NCBI RefSeq assembly: GCF_050946405.1
Contig: NZ_JBMNUS010000011.1
Coordinates: forward strand, 1-64,000
DNA length: 64,000 nt
Direction of reading: 5' to 3'
DNA from: Pseudochelatococcus sp050946405
GTDB taxonomy: Bacteria; Pseudomonadota; Alphaproteobacteria; Rhizobiales; Beijerinckiaceae
This document shows, piece by piece, positions 45,522 to 55,895 of the stretch. The position numbers and the translations under genes were made by a program. How positions within the stretch are numbered: the stretch's first letter is position 1; each line of letters opens with the position of its first letter. Below the pieces are notes generated by a model. It was not told the DNA's origin and made no database searches. It saw only the letters and a list, made by a program, of their open reading frames with translations.

Positions 45522-46322
45522 TCAGGCGGCGACGGGCCAGCACGGCCCGGTGATCGCCAGCGGCTCGGTCACTGCGCCGAGGCCGTGCCGGATGGTGGTG
45601 ACGGAATTGTCGGCCACCAGCGTCCACGCATCGCGCAGGCTGTCGAGCGGTTCGGAGGCGATGATGGTCGCGCCGGGCCGCTCGCGCAGGTAAAGCCGCG
45701 GCGAAAGGCCGTCGCAGGCGACGCGGAACGCCCAGATCGTCTGTCCGTCGCTGAGGATGGCCGTGAAGCGCAGCGCTTCCGCGACGCCCGCCGCCAGCAT
45801 CAGCTCCTTGGTCTGGTGCATCACCCGGCTGACGGCGCCCGCCGGCTTCTCGCCGCGCTCCATTTCCGCGAGAACGAGCAGGAACAGCAGCTCCGAATCG
45901 GTCGTGCCCGCCCGCAGGTCGAAAAGCTCGTCAGGCAACAACGCCTCCAGCCTGCGGCGCACTTTATGATAGGCGCCGATCTGGCCGTTGTGCATGAAGG
46001 CGTAACGGCCGCAGGCGAAAGGGTGGCAGTTGGCGCGCGTGGTCGCGGTGTTCGTGGCGGCGCGCACATGCGCGAAGAACAGCGGCGAACGCACCTGCGC
46101 GCAGAGCGACCGCAGGTTTTCGTCGGACCATGCGGGCCGCAAGTCCCTGAAAAGGCCGGGTTCTTCGCGGTCGCTGTACCAGGCGAGACCGAAGCCGTCG
46201 CCGTTGGTGGCCGTCTTGCCCTCGCAGGCGTGCAGGGACTGGCGCACAAGCGAGTTGTTCGGCGCGCAGACCAGAGCATCCATGAAGGTGGGATCACCCG
46301 AATAGGCAAGAAGACGGCACAT
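45522..46322 (-). CDS. Class II glutamine amidotransferase domain protein
   Basis: 266-residue stand-alone Ntn-type glutaminase domain. Met removal would expose Cys2 (MCRLLAYSG), the nucleophile; ATNGDGFGLAWY, HVRAATNTATTRANCHPFACGRYAFMHNG and AGTTDSELLFLLVL are glutamine-site blocks. It resembles EgtC/YafJ-type proteins. No ergothioneine genes are adjacent, so the acceptor is unknown. The stop lies 14 bases before the murJ start, so the two are likely cotranscribed. Confidence 0.9.
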   Translation of the reverse strand: MCRLLAYSGDPTFMDALVCAPNNSLVRQSLHACEGKTATNGDGFGLAWYSDREEPGLFRDLRPAWSDENLRSLCAQVRSPLFFAHVRAATNTATTRANCHPFACGRYAFMHNGQIGAYHKVRRRLEALLPDELFDLRAGTTDSELLFLLVLAEMERGEKPAGAVSRVMHQTKELMLAAGVAEALRFTAILSDGQTIWAFRVACDGLSPRLYLRERPGATIIASEPLDSLRDAWTLVADNSVTTIRHGLGAVTEPLAITGPCWPVAA

Positions 46323-46659
46323 GATGTCTACATACTGGATTTGATGTCAGGAGAATGCAAGGGCCGAACGCGCGCTTCGTATGCCATGCACTGCAACACA
46401 GCCCCGAATCCTGTGCAGAGATGCATCCGTGCGCTGTCCCGACGGTTCCCTCCAGGCTCGTTCCGCCGCCCGGCGCATAAATTACAGGCTGGTTATTCCG
46501 CTGCAAAGAAAGGAATCCATCTCGCTTTGCATGCAATATGCTTAAAAAACAGGCCGTCCATGAAAGATATGCTGAAATATAGGCTTGTTGCCAGGTGCCG
46601 ATAAATTGCGAATGAATCATGACAATCGTATCATCCCTCTGGACGAGTGAGGGGGAGAT
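46323..46659. other. A+T-richer intergenic region between divergent genes
   Basis: About 340 bases separating the amidotransferase gene (minus) from the receptor-like gene (plus). It is visibly richer in A and T than its surroundings, especially 46540-46640, as expected for divergent promoters. I could not assign -35/-10 boxes. A strong ribosome site (GGGGGAGAT) ends the region. Confidence 0.5.
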
Positions 46660-47706
46660 ATGTCGAATATAAACTATCAACCGGAGCGAATCCTTGAGTT
46701 GACGGGGCGCATCAACCTGACGGCTCGCGACAAGATCGCCGATATCGCCAAGGTGGCGAGCCAGACGAAGCTGCTCGCGCTCAACGCGCTGATCGAGGCC
46801 GCCCGCGCCGGGGAGGCGGGCCGCGGCTTTTCCGTGGTGGCCGAGGAGGTCAAGAGCGTTTCCGAAAAGGTCATGGCCATCACCGAGGCCCTGCAAGGCG
46901 AGGTGCAGACCGATCTGACGGAACTGGAGCGGGTCGGCGGCGTCATCATCGATCTGTTCAACGGGCAGCGGCTCGCCGATCTCGCCCTCAACGCCATCGA
47001 GATCATCGACCGCAACCTGTACGAACGCACCTGCGACGTGCGCTGGTGGGCCACGGATTCCGCCATCGTCGCCTGCGCCGGCAACCCGGCTGCCGAGGCC
47101 CGCCGCCATGCGCAGGAGCGGCTCGGCGTCATTCTGGATGCCTACACCGTCTATCTCGATCTCTGGATCTGCGATGCCGGCGGGCGCGTGCTCGCCAACG
47201 GGCGGCCGCACAGATATCCGAACGTGGTCGGCCATTCCGTCGCGTCCCAGCCCTGGTTCCGGGAGGCGCTGGCGGGAGGAGGGCCGGACGGCTACAGCGT
47301 CGCGGACATCAAGCGGGTGGGGGAACTGGAGAACGCCCTTGCCGCGACCTACGCCGCGCCGATCTTCGCGGATGGCGCCGGCGCCGCGCCGGCCCTCGGC
47401 GTGCTCGGGATTCATTTCGATTGGGGGCCGCAGGCCCGCACCGTCGTCGAGGGCGTGCGTCTCACGCAGGAGGAACGCAAGATCTCGCGCGTGATGATTC
47501 TCGACCAGAACTTTCAGGTGCTGGCGGATTCCACCGGCAAGGGCATCCTCGGCGAACGTTTCGTTCTGGATGCGAAGCGGGAAGCGGGCAGTTACACCGC
47601 CGACGGGCAGCTTGTCGGCTACGCGAGAACGCCGGGCTACGAAACCTATCGGGGGCTCGGATGGTTCGGCTGCGTCGTGCGCGATATCGTCGCGAAAGGC
47701 GCGTGA
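46660..47706 (+). CDS. Soluble chemoreceptor-like protein: MCP tip followed by sensor domain
   Basis: 348 residues with no membrane segment or signal peptide. Residues about 25-75 contain the conserved chemoreceptor hairpin tip (QTKLLALNALIEAARAGEAGRGFSVVAEEVKSVSEKV), which contacts CheA and CheW. The flanking helices are very short, so only a minimal signalling unit is present. After a helical linker, residues about 130-345 look like a Cache/PAS-like sensor (LDLWICDAGGRVLANGR, VVGHSVASQPWFREAL, LGVLGIHFDW, GYETYRGLGWFGCVV). The order is the reverse of ordinary receptors. Strong ribosome site upstream. No che genes are in the window. The domain call for the C-terminal half is inference from pattern. 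Confidence 0.85.
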   Translation: MSNINYQPERILELTGRINLTARDKIADIAKVASQTKLLALNALIEAARAGEAGRGFSVVAEEVKSVSEKVMAITEALQGEVQTDLTELERVGGVIIDLFNGQRLADLALNAIEIIDRNLYERTCDVRWWATDSAIVACAGNPAAEARRHAQERLGVILDAYTVYLDLWICDAGGRVLANGRPHRYPNVVGHSVASQPWFREALAGGGPDGYSVADIKRVGELENALAATYAAPIFADGAGAAPALGVLGIHFDWGPQARTVVEGVRLTQEERKISRVMILDQNFQVLADSTGKGILGERFVLDAKREAGSYTADGQLVGYARTPGYETYRGLGWFGCVVRDIVAKGA

Positions 47707-47754
47707 CGGCGGCGCGGCCGGTCGCATGCAGGCTTTGAGGCGGGTCTGAAAGCC

Positions 47755-47788
47755 TGACGGCCGGCTCCATTCCTGAAGCCGGCCGTCA
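47755..47788. terminator. Terminator hairpin between convergent genes (1)
   Basis: Perfect 12-bp stem TGACGGCCGGCT / AGCCGGCCGTCA with a 10-base loop, after the receptor-like gene. Confidence 0.75.
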
Positions 47789-47800
47789 TGTCGGGTGCCG

Positions 47801-47827
47801 TGAAATCCCGGATGATCCGGGATTTCA
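47801..47827. terminator. Terminator hairpin between convergent genes (2)
   Basis: Perfect 12-bp stem TGAAATCCCGGA / TCCGGGATTTCA with a 3-base loop, nine bases beyond the groEL stop on the minus strand. Together with the previous hairpin it separates the two convergent transcripts. Confidence 0.75.
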
Positions 47828-47836
47828 TCGGGCGGA

Positions 47837-49471
<1,635 letters not shown>

Positions 49472-49522
49472 GGCTTTATAACTCCTGCCTTAAATCGTCT
49501 GATGAAAATGCGGATGGGGCAA

Positions 49523-49810
49523 TCAGCCGATGATTCCGAGGATGTCGGACTCTTTCACGATCAGAAGATCTTCACCGTCGATCTTCACCTCGGTGCCGGA
49601 CCACTTGCCGAACAGCACGCGATCGCCTTCCTTGACGTCGGGCGTGATGCGCTCGCCATCCTCGTCACGGGCGCCGAGACCCACGGCGACGACGATGCCT
49701 TCCTGCGGCTTTTCCTTGGCGGTATCGGGGATGATGATGCCACCCTTGGTCTTCTCTTCGCTGTCGACGCGGCGAAGGACAACACGATCATGCAACGGAC
49801 GGAATGTCAT
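49523..49810 (-). CDS. groS: Co-chaperonin GroES
   Basis: 95-residue lid of the GroEL chamber. FRPLHDRVVLRRVDSEEKTKGGIIIPDTAKEKPQEG contains the mobile GroEL-binding loop, and DLLIVKESDILGIIG is the conserved C-terminus. First gene of the heat-shock operon, with CIRCE 64 bases before its start. Confidence 0.98.
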   Translation of the reverse strand: MTFRPLHDRVVLRRVDSEEKTKGGIIIPDTAKEKPQEGIVVAVGLGARDEDGERITPDVKEGDRVLFGKWSGTEVKIDGEDLLIVKESDILGIIG

Positions 49811-49873
49811 GGAATCCGCTTCCTCTTTATCAGGCGCGCGCAGATGACGCGGTTGATGGATATCGAGATCGCG

Positions 49874-49900
49874 TTAGCACTCTCTCGACGTGAGTGCTAA
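49874..49900 (-). promoter_or_regulatory. CIRCE operator (HrcA site) of groESL
   Basis: Exact consensus TTAGCACTC-N9-GAGTGCTAA, with arms at 49874-49882 and 49892-49900. It lies 12 bases downstream of the -10 box, the usual position for HrcA repression of groESL. Confidence 0.97.
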
Positions 49901-49912
49901 CAACTGGAGAGG

Positions 49913-49941
49913 AAGTTAGTAACGCGCCCGGATCATGTCAA
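49913..49941 (-). promoter_or_regulatory. groESL promoter
   Basis: On the minus strand, -35 TTGACA (49941-49936) and -10 TAACTT (49918-49913) are 17 bases apart, just upstream of CIRCE. The -35 is a perfect housekeeping-sigma match, preceded by CC as CCTTGACA, which alphaproteobacterial RpoH can also use. Confidence 0.75.
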
Positions 49942-50067
49942 GGCCGCGCCGACGGGGAGAGAGGCGATTTTTGGCGTTCGGCGCGAAATGAAGCGCAATT
50001 CCGCTTCAACCGTTTGTTTTGACGTCACATTCTTCCGGGGAAGGCGGACGTTTTCCGGCTCGCGGTC

Positions 50068-50625
50068 TCAGAGGGAGCGGTCGGCGCGGATGGTGCCCGA
50101 CATTCCTTGCAGCACGAGCTGGCCCTTCACGAGATCCCATTTCTGGACCATGCGCAGCGCCAGCATGAAGGCGCGTTCGGCGGCGTCGATCTGCGGGCCG
50201 CAACTGCGGCGCGTCATGGCGAAGGGGCTCACCGCGAAGCCCTGGCTGCGCAGGGGATAGGCCGTGGCGGAGAAGGTGTTGCAGCCGCCGAAACCGCGTA
50301 GCTGGAACTGGCTGTCGAGCGTGAAGTAGGGGCGGCTGGGGCCGATGGGATAGGTTTTGTCGTTGAGGCTGATGGCGGCCCAGGACGACCCCACCGGAAA
50401 CTGTTTTTCCTTCTGCTGCGGAACCGCCGAGCTTTTCCCGCCCGCCTCGTTGCCGCGCAGCATGCCCGGATCGTTGTTGATCTGCGCCTGCGCCGACGAC
50501 GCCCCGAGCAGCGCGGCGGCAACGGCGGCGAGAACGGCGCCGGCGCGCATTTCTTCACGGGCCGAGAATCGAAGGGCCATGAGTCGGGTAGGGAACGAAA
50601 GACGGACAGGCTTCATGGACTTCAT
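50068..50625 (-). CDS. META-domain (HslJ-like) secreted protein
   Basis: Up to 185 residues. A hydrophobic signal (AGAVLAAVAAALLGASSAQA) is followed by a Gln/Lys-rich linker and a META domain (about 75-175): GSSWAAISLNDKTYP, LRGFGGCNTFSATAYPL and FAMTRRSCGPQIDAAERAFMLAL, the GCN and SC blocks of HslJ/YbaY-like proteins. Function is unknown; homologues are envelope-stress-linked. Several Met codons precede the signal (50625, 50616, 50580, 50547), and I used the longest. Confidence 0.82.
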   Translation of the reverse strand: MKSMKPVRLSFPTRLMALRFSAREEMRAGAVLAAVAAALLGASSAQAQINNDPGMLRGNEAGGKSSAVPQQKEKQFPVGSSWAAISLNDKTYPIGPSRPYFTLDSQFQLRGFGGCNTFSATAYPLRSQGFAVSPFAMTRRSCGPQIDAAERAFMLALRMVQKWDLVKGQLVLQGMSGTIRADRSL

Positions 50626-50748
50626 CTATTCCGAACGCTTCGCGGTCGTCCGACCGTCATGACAGGAACTACGCGCCGCCGACCATAACTGTCGGCGGCG
50701 GGGCAGGCAACCTCGAAGTCTGCACCGCGCCGGGTCGGATGGCTCGAC

Positions 50749-51735
50749 TCAGGCCGAAGCGCCCGTGCCGATGCGGGCGAGCAGCTTTTCGATCAACGGG
50801 TTGGAGCGGCGCAGCACCCAGTCGACGGAACGGACCGTGACGGGATCGGCGCCCGCGCCGGCGAGCGCATCCGCCAGCGCGAAAACCTGCGGGCCGGGGC
50901 AATGCAGCGTCACGCGCCCCTGCGCGTCGGGAAGGCCCAGCGGCAGGGTGGCACTGAAACGGGTTTCGAGATCGTCGGGCAACAGCGCGCCGTCGGGCAG
51001 CACGGCGGTGAGTTCGCGCGTGTTGCGCGCCTCCTCCTCCGCCGCGATCCGGGTGAGGATGGTGCGGGCGGCGCGGCGCGCGGCGGCGGACCACGGCGCG
51101 CAGACGGAGGCCACCAGATTGGCCTGCGAGCGCAGGATCACCCCGTCGTCGACGATCTTCAGCGCATTGGCGGCGAGCGTCGCGCCGGTGGTGGTGATGT
51201 CGACGATGATCTCGGCCGTGCCGGCCGCCGGCGCGCCTTCGGTCGCGCCGAGGCTCTCGACGATGCGGTAGTCGCCGACGCCGTGATAGGCGAAGAAGCG
51301 GCGCGTCAGGTTGATGTACTTCGTCGCCACCCGCAGCCGGCGTCCGTGCCGCTGGCGGATGTCGGCGGCGACGTCGTCGAGGTCGGCCATGGTGCGCACG
51401 TCGATCCACGCCTTCGGCACGGCGACCACCACGTCGGCGAAGCCGAAGCCGAGCGGCGAGACGAACTCCACCGCCGCATCCGCATCCGCGAGCTGCTCGC
51501 GCAGCAGATCCTCGCCCGTGATGCCGAAATGCGCCGCGCCCGTGGCGAGCTGGCCGACGATGTCGGACGCCGACAGAAACGCCACCTCGACATCCGGCAC
51601 GCCCTTGATCGCGCCGCGATAGTCGCGCTCGCCGCCCGGCCGCACGAGCTGGAGACCGGCGCGGGAAAAGAAGGCGAAGGCGTTCTCCTGCAAACGGCCC
51701 TTGGAGGGAACGGCGATGATCAGCGGCGTGCTCAT
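50749..51735 (-). CDS. hisG: ATP phosphoribosyltransferase catalytic subunit
   Basis: 328-residue first enzyme of histidine synthesis (ATP + PRPP to phosphoribosyl-ATP). IIAVPSKGRLQENAFAFFSRAG, DIVGQLATGAAHFGITGEDLL and the PRPP loop EIIVDITTTGATLAANALK are clear. It is about 100 residues longer than the short HisG forms that normally need HisZ; the C-terminal 100 residues (RFSATLPLGLPDAQG onward) form an extra domain. ATG 51735 overlaps the hisZ stop (ATGA), so the two subunits are translationally coupled. Confidence 0.94.
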   Translation of the reverse strand: MSTPLIIAVPSKGRLQENAFAFFSRAGLQLVRPGGERDYRGAIKGVPDVEVAFLSASDIVGQLATGAAHFGITGEDLLREQLADADAAVEFVSPLGFGFADVVVAVPKAWIDVRTMADLDDVAADIRQRHGRRLRVATKYINLTRRFFAYHGVGDYRIVESLGATEGAPAAGTAEIIVDITTTGATLAANALKIVDDGVILRSQANLVASVCAPWSAAARRAARTILTRIAAEEEARNTRELTAVLPDGALLPDDLETRFSATLPLGLPDAQGRVTLHCPGPQVFALADALAGAGADPVTVRSVDWVLRRSNPLIEKLLARIGTGASA

Positions 51736-52883
51736 GCGGCGTCTCCGGGGGCATTGCTGGAATCGAGCGTGTTGTCCGGGTCGAGCCGGTCGATCCATAC
51801 GGCGAAGCCCACCGCCGGCACGGGTTGCGGCGCGCCGAGATGGGTCAGGAGGCTGTCGTAGCGGCCGCCGCCCAGGATGGGCCGCGTATCCGGCCGCGTG
51901 CCGTCGTGCATCTCCACGATGAAGCCGGTATAATAATCGAGGTTGCGCGCGAAACTGGCTGCAAACGTGATCGCGCCCACATCGAGCCCGCGCGCGGCGA
52001 TGAAGCCGGTACGCGCCTCGAAGGCGGCGAGCGCCGCGTCGATGTCGAGCCCCGCGTCGCCAGCCAGCGCGCGGATGGCGCCCGCCGCATTGTCGGGATC
52101 GCCCTCGATGGCGAGATAGCGGTCGAGCACCTCGCGCTGCGTGTCGGTGAGATGGCCGCCGTTGCGCTCCGTCGCGCGCGCCAGGAAGCGTTCGGCGATC
52201 TCGCCCGCCGAACGGCCGCCGACGCTGCTGATGCCGGCGATCGACAGCACGTCTTCCACGAAGGCCCGCGCGGCGGTAGGATCCTGCCCCTCGATCGCGG
52301 CGAGCAGGCCGGCGTGATCGGCGCCGTTGCCGTTGCCGTTGCAGGCATCCGGCGCGCGCCCTTCCGCCACCGCGCGCAGGATGCGCCGGCGCTGCGGCGG
52401 TGAGACGGAAAGCGCGTCGAGCAGCGCGGTGAGCAGGCCGATGTCGCCCATGCGCACGGAAGGCTCCGCCACGCCGAGGCCGGTCAGCGCCTCGACGCCG
52501 AGCGCCACGATTTCGGCATCGGCCGCCTCGCGGTCGGCGCGGCCGAAGGATTCGATGCCGCCTTGCGGAAATTCCCCCGCCCGCCCCGCGCGCTGGCGAA
52601 ACACCGGCCCGAGATAGCTGAAGGAGGCGACGCCGCCGGCCGCGTGCCGGGCGAGGTAATCACGGCTCACCGGGATGGTGTAGTCGGGCCGCAGGCACAG
52701 CTCGTTGCCGTCCGCGTCCTGCGTCAGGAACATGTGGCGGCGGATATCCTCGCCGGAGAGATCGAGAAACACATCGACCGGTTGCAGCACGGCGGGCTCG
52801 ATGCGCCGGTAGCCCTCGCGCGCGAAAAGCGCGAGCAACGCCCCGGCGCGGTCGGCCGCATTTTCTTCCGATACCTGTGACAT
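51732..52883 (-). CDS. hisZ: ATP phosphoribosyltransferase regulatory subunit
   Basis: 383-residue HisS-like protein without synthetase activity that activates short HisG and mediates histidine feedback. RIEPAVLQPVDVFLDLSGEDIRRHMFLTQDADGNELCLRPDYTIPVSRDYL retains the class II fold, but the tRNA anticodon domain is absent. It is the upstream partner of hisG and lies directly after hisS, its parent paralogue. Confidence 0.93.
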   Translation of the reverse strand: MSQVSEENAADRAGALLALFAREGYRRIEPAVLQPVDVFLDLSGEDIRRHMFLTQDADGNELCLRPDYTIPVSRDYLARHAAGGVASFSYLGPVFRQRAGRAGEFPQGGIESFGRADREAADAEIVALGVEALTGLGVAEPSVRMGDIGLLTALLDALSVSPPQRRRILRAVAEGRAPDACNGNGNGADHAGLLAAIEGQDPTAARAFVEDVLSIAGISSVGGRSAGEIAERFLARATERNGGHLTDTQREVLDRYLAIEGDPDNAAGAIRALAGDAGLDIDAALAAFEARTGFIAARGLDVGAITFAASFARNLDYYTGFIVEMHDGTRPDTRPILGGGRYDSLLTHLGAPQPVPAVGFAVWIDRLDPDNTLDSSNAPGDAA

Positions 52884-52922
52884 CGGCCGCGTCTCCTGAT
52901 TCGCGATCAGCCCGGTCTTTTA

Positions 52923-54455
52923 TCAGCTCTGCCGTGCGGCGAGCACGCCGCGCACCGCTTCCACCATCTCCGCCTCCGGCACGGAAAACTGCGCCAGGCG
53001 CTGCGCCTTGTAGGCGGCGTTGTCGAGCTGGCGCGTCGTTTCCGCCTGCTCCGCGCCGGCGACGAGATCCTTGATCTGCACGGTGCCGGCCGCGCGTTCG
53101 TCCGAGCCCTGAATGACGACGCAGGGGCTGTTGCGCCGGTCGGCGTATTTCATCTGCGCCTTCATGCCGGAGCCGCCCAGATACATTTCCGCCCGGATGC
53201 CGGCGGCCCGCAGACGGGCGACGAGGGCGTGGTAATGGGCGATCTCCGCGCGGTCGAGCACCAGCACCACGACCGGCCCGGCGAGGCCGGTGTCGCTGAC
53301 GATCGGGCTGCCGACGATCTTGAGCGCGGCGAGCAGCCGCGACACGCCGATGGAGAAGCCCGTCGCCGGCACCGCCTCGCCGCGGAAGCGCGCCACGAGC
53401 CCGTCATAACGCCCGCCGCCGGCGACCGAGCCGAAGCGCACCGGCGCGCCGTCCTCGCCCGCGATGGTGAAGGTCAGTTCCGCCTCGTACACCGGGCCGG
53501 TGTAGTATTCGAGGCCGCGCACCACGGCGGGATCGATCGAGACGCGCCCGTCGTCGTAGCCGGCAGCCTCCACCAGCGCCGCGATCTCGCGCAGCTCCGC
53601 CACGCCCTCCAGCCCGCGCGCGGAACCTTCCACCACCTTTTCCAGATTGGCGAGGGTCGTCCCGGCGTTGTCGCCGCGCGCGTCGGTGAAGGCGAGCACG
53701 CGCGCGATCTGCTCCGGCGCGAGCCCGGCGCCCCTGGTGAAATCGCCGCTCTCGTCCTTGCGCCCCGGACCCAGCAGCAGCGCGACGCCTTCCGCGCCCA
53801 GCCGGTCGAGCTTGTCGATGGCGCGCAGCACCACGAGACGTCGCGCGGCGTGCTCGTCCGCGCCCAGCCCGATGGCCTCCAGCACGCCGTCGAGCACCTT
53901 GCGGTTGTTGATCTTGATGACGTAACGCCCGCGGGCGATGCCGACCTTCTCCAGCGTATCCGCCGCCATCATGCAGATTTCGGCGTCCGCCGAGACGGAG
54001 GGCGCGCCGACCGTGTCGGCGTCGAACTGCATGAACTGGCGGAAACGCCCCGGCCCCGGCTTCTCGTTGCGGAACACCCAGCCGGCGCGGTAACTGCGGA
54101 ACGGCTTCGGCAGCGCGTCGTAATTCTCCGCCACATGACGGGCGAGGGGGGCTGTCAGGTCATAGCGCAGCGACAGCCATTGCTCGTCGTCGTCCTGAAA
54201 CGAGAACACGCCTTCGTTGGGGCGGTCCTGATCCGGCAGGAATTTTCCCAGCGCATCGGTATATTCGACGAAGGGCGTTTCCAGCGCGTCGAAGCCGTAG
54301 AGCGCGTAGATCTCGCGGATATGGGCGAGCATGCGCTCGGTGGCGGCGATATCGGCGGGGCCGCGATCGGCGAAGCCGCGCGGCTGGCGGGCCAGAAGTT
54401 TCGGGGACTGAGGTTTTTGCGGTTGGCTTTTCGGCGACCCGGACATGGCAGGCAA
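52923..54455 (-). CDS. hisS: Histidyl-tRNA synthetase
   Basis: 510-residue class II synthetase. ALETPFVEYTDALGKFL, the motif 2 block RAGWVFRNEKPGPGRFRQFMQFDAD, VRGLEYYTGPVYEAEL and the motif 3 region FSIGVSRLLAAL are present, followed by the anticodon-binding domain GPVVVLVLDRAEIAHYHALVARLRAAG. The first 25 residues are a basic, Pro/Gln-rich tail; a second in-frame ATG lies three codons in. First gene of hisS-hisZ-hisG. Confidence 0.96.
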   Translation of the reverse strand: MPAMSGSPKSQPQKPQSPKLLARQPRGFADRGPADIAATERMLAHIREIYALYGFDALETPFVEYTDALGKFLPDQDRPNEGVFSFQDDDEQWLSLRYDLTAPLARHVAENYDALPKPFRSYRAGWVFRNEKPGPGRFRQFMQFDADTVGAPSVSADAEICMMAADTLEKVGIARGRYVIKINNRKVLDGVLEAIGLGADEHAARRLVVLRAIDKLDRLGAEGVALLLGPGRKDESGDFTRGAGLAPEQIARVLAFTDARGDNAGTTLANLEKVVEGSARGLEGVAELREIAALVEAAGYDDGRVSIDPAVVRGLEYYTGPVYEAELTFTIAGEDGAPVRFGSVAGGGRYDGLVARFRGEAVPATGFSIGVSRLLAALKIVGSPIVSDTGLAGPVVVLVLDRAEIAHYHALVARLRAAGIRAEMYLGGSGMKAQMKYADRRNSPCVVIQGSDERAAGTVQIKDLVAGAEQAETTRQLDNAAYKAQRLAQFSVPEAEMVEAVRGVLAARQS

Positions 54456-54504
54456 TACGTTCCATATTCATGAAGACGAAACAGCCTCTAGCGCAGGCAG
54501 GCGC

Positions 54505-55779
54505 TCAAGTCACGCGCGCAATCGCCCGCCAGCCGATATCGGAGCGGCAAAAACCTTCCGGCCAGTCGATTTTCGCGACGGCTTCATAGGCGCGCGCCTG
54601 CGCCCCGGCGATGGTCGGCGCGAGCGCGGTGACGGCGAGCACGCGCCCGCCCGCCGCCTCGATGCGGCCATCGACGGCGCGGGTGCCGGCGTGGAACACG
54701 GTCACGCCCTCCACCTCTTCTGCCGCCTCGATGTTGCGGATGCGGCTGCCCTTCTCCACCGCGCCGGGATAGCCGCGCGCGGCTATCACCACCGTGAGCG
54801 CCGCGTCGTCCGACCATTCCACGGCGGCTTCCGAAAGTCGCCCCTCGACGGCGGCGAGCATCAGCGCGACGAGATCGCTCCTGAGGCGCGGCATCAGCAC
54901 CTGGCATTCGGGATCGCCGAAGCGGGCGTTGTATTCGATGAGCTTCGGCCCGTCCGCGCCGATCATCAGCCCGGCGTAGAGAACGCCGCAATAGGGCGTG
55001 CCGCGCGCCTTCAGCCCGGCCACGGTGGGATTGACGATCTCGCGCATGACGCGCTCCGCGATCTCCGGCGTCACCACGGGCGCGGGCGAATAGGCGCCCA
55101 TGCCGCCGGTGTTCGGCCCCTGGTCGCCGTCGTAGGCGCGCTTGTGATCCTGCGCCGAGGCGAGCGGAACGGCCGTGTCGCCGTCGCTGACGGCGAAGAA
55201 GCTCGCTTCCTCGCCGGCCAGAAAATCCTCGATGACGACGGCCGCGCCCGCCGCGCCGAACGCGCCGGAAAAGACGGTGCGCACAGCGTCTTCGGCCTCG
55301 CTCACCGTCTCCGCCACCACGACGCCCTTGCCGGCGGCAAGGCCGTCCGCCTTCACCACGATGGGCGCGCCGCGCGCACGCACATAGGCCAGCGCCGGCG
55401 CTTCCTCCGTGAAACGGGCATAAGCCGCGGTGGGAATGCCGAATTCGTCGCACAAGGCCTTGGTGAAGCTTTTCGAACCCTCGATCTGCGCGGGAATCTT
55501 TCGCGGACCGAAGGCCCGAATGCCGGCGGCCAGAAGATCGTCGACGATGCCGGCCACCAGCGGCGCTTCCGGCCCCACGACGACGAGGCCGATGTCGTTC
55601 TCCCGGGCGAAGGCGACGACGGCGGCGTGATCGGCGATGTCGAGCGCCACATTCGCGCCCACCTGCGCCGTGCCGGGATTGCCGGGCGCGATGAACAGCC
55701 GCCCGGTGAGCGGGCTTCGGGCGATCGCCCAGGCGAGCGCGTGCTCGCGCCCGCCGGAACCCAGCAGCAGAATGTTCAT
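54505..55779 (-). CDS. purD: Phosphoribosylamine--glycine ligase
   Basis: 424-residue ATP-grasp enzyme of purine synthesis that joins glycine to phosphoribosylamine. MNILLLGSGGREHALAWAI is the canonical start; VVKADGLAAGKGVVVAET, QDHKRAYDGDQGPNTGGMGAYSPAP and LIEYNARFGDPECQVLMPRL are ATP-grasp signatures. ATG 55779 has GGAGCGCCGG upstream. Divergent from xseA. Confidence 0.97.
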   Translation of the reverse strand: MNILLLGSGGREHALAWAIARSPLTGRLFIAPGNPGTAQVGANVALDIADHAAVVAFARENDIGLVVVGPEAPLVAGIVDDLLAAGIRAFGPRKIPAQIEGSKSFTKALCDEFGIPTAAYARFTEEAPALAYVRARGAPIVVKADGLAAGKGVVVAETVSEAEDAVRTVFSGAFGAAGAAVVIEDFLAGEEASFFAVSDGDTAVPLASAQDHKRAYDGDQGPNTGGMGAYSPAPVVTPEIAERVMREIVNPTVAGLKARGTPYCGVLYAGLMIGADGPKLIEYNARFGDPECQVLMPRLRSDLVALMLAAVEGRLSEAAVEWSDDAALTVVIAARGYPGAVEKGSRIRNIEAAEEVEGVTVFHAGTRAVDGRIEAAGGRVLAVTALAPTIAGAQARAYEAVAKIDWPEGFCRSDIGWRAIARVT

Positions 55780-55895
55780 CCGGCGCTCCATATGCCTTGA
55801 GTGGTCCTGTCGATCATCGGCGGCGTTTAGCATGCATTATTTCCGCGCGCCATATGCGGATGACGCGCCGCCCGCCTTCCCTTAAAGTGGGGAGC

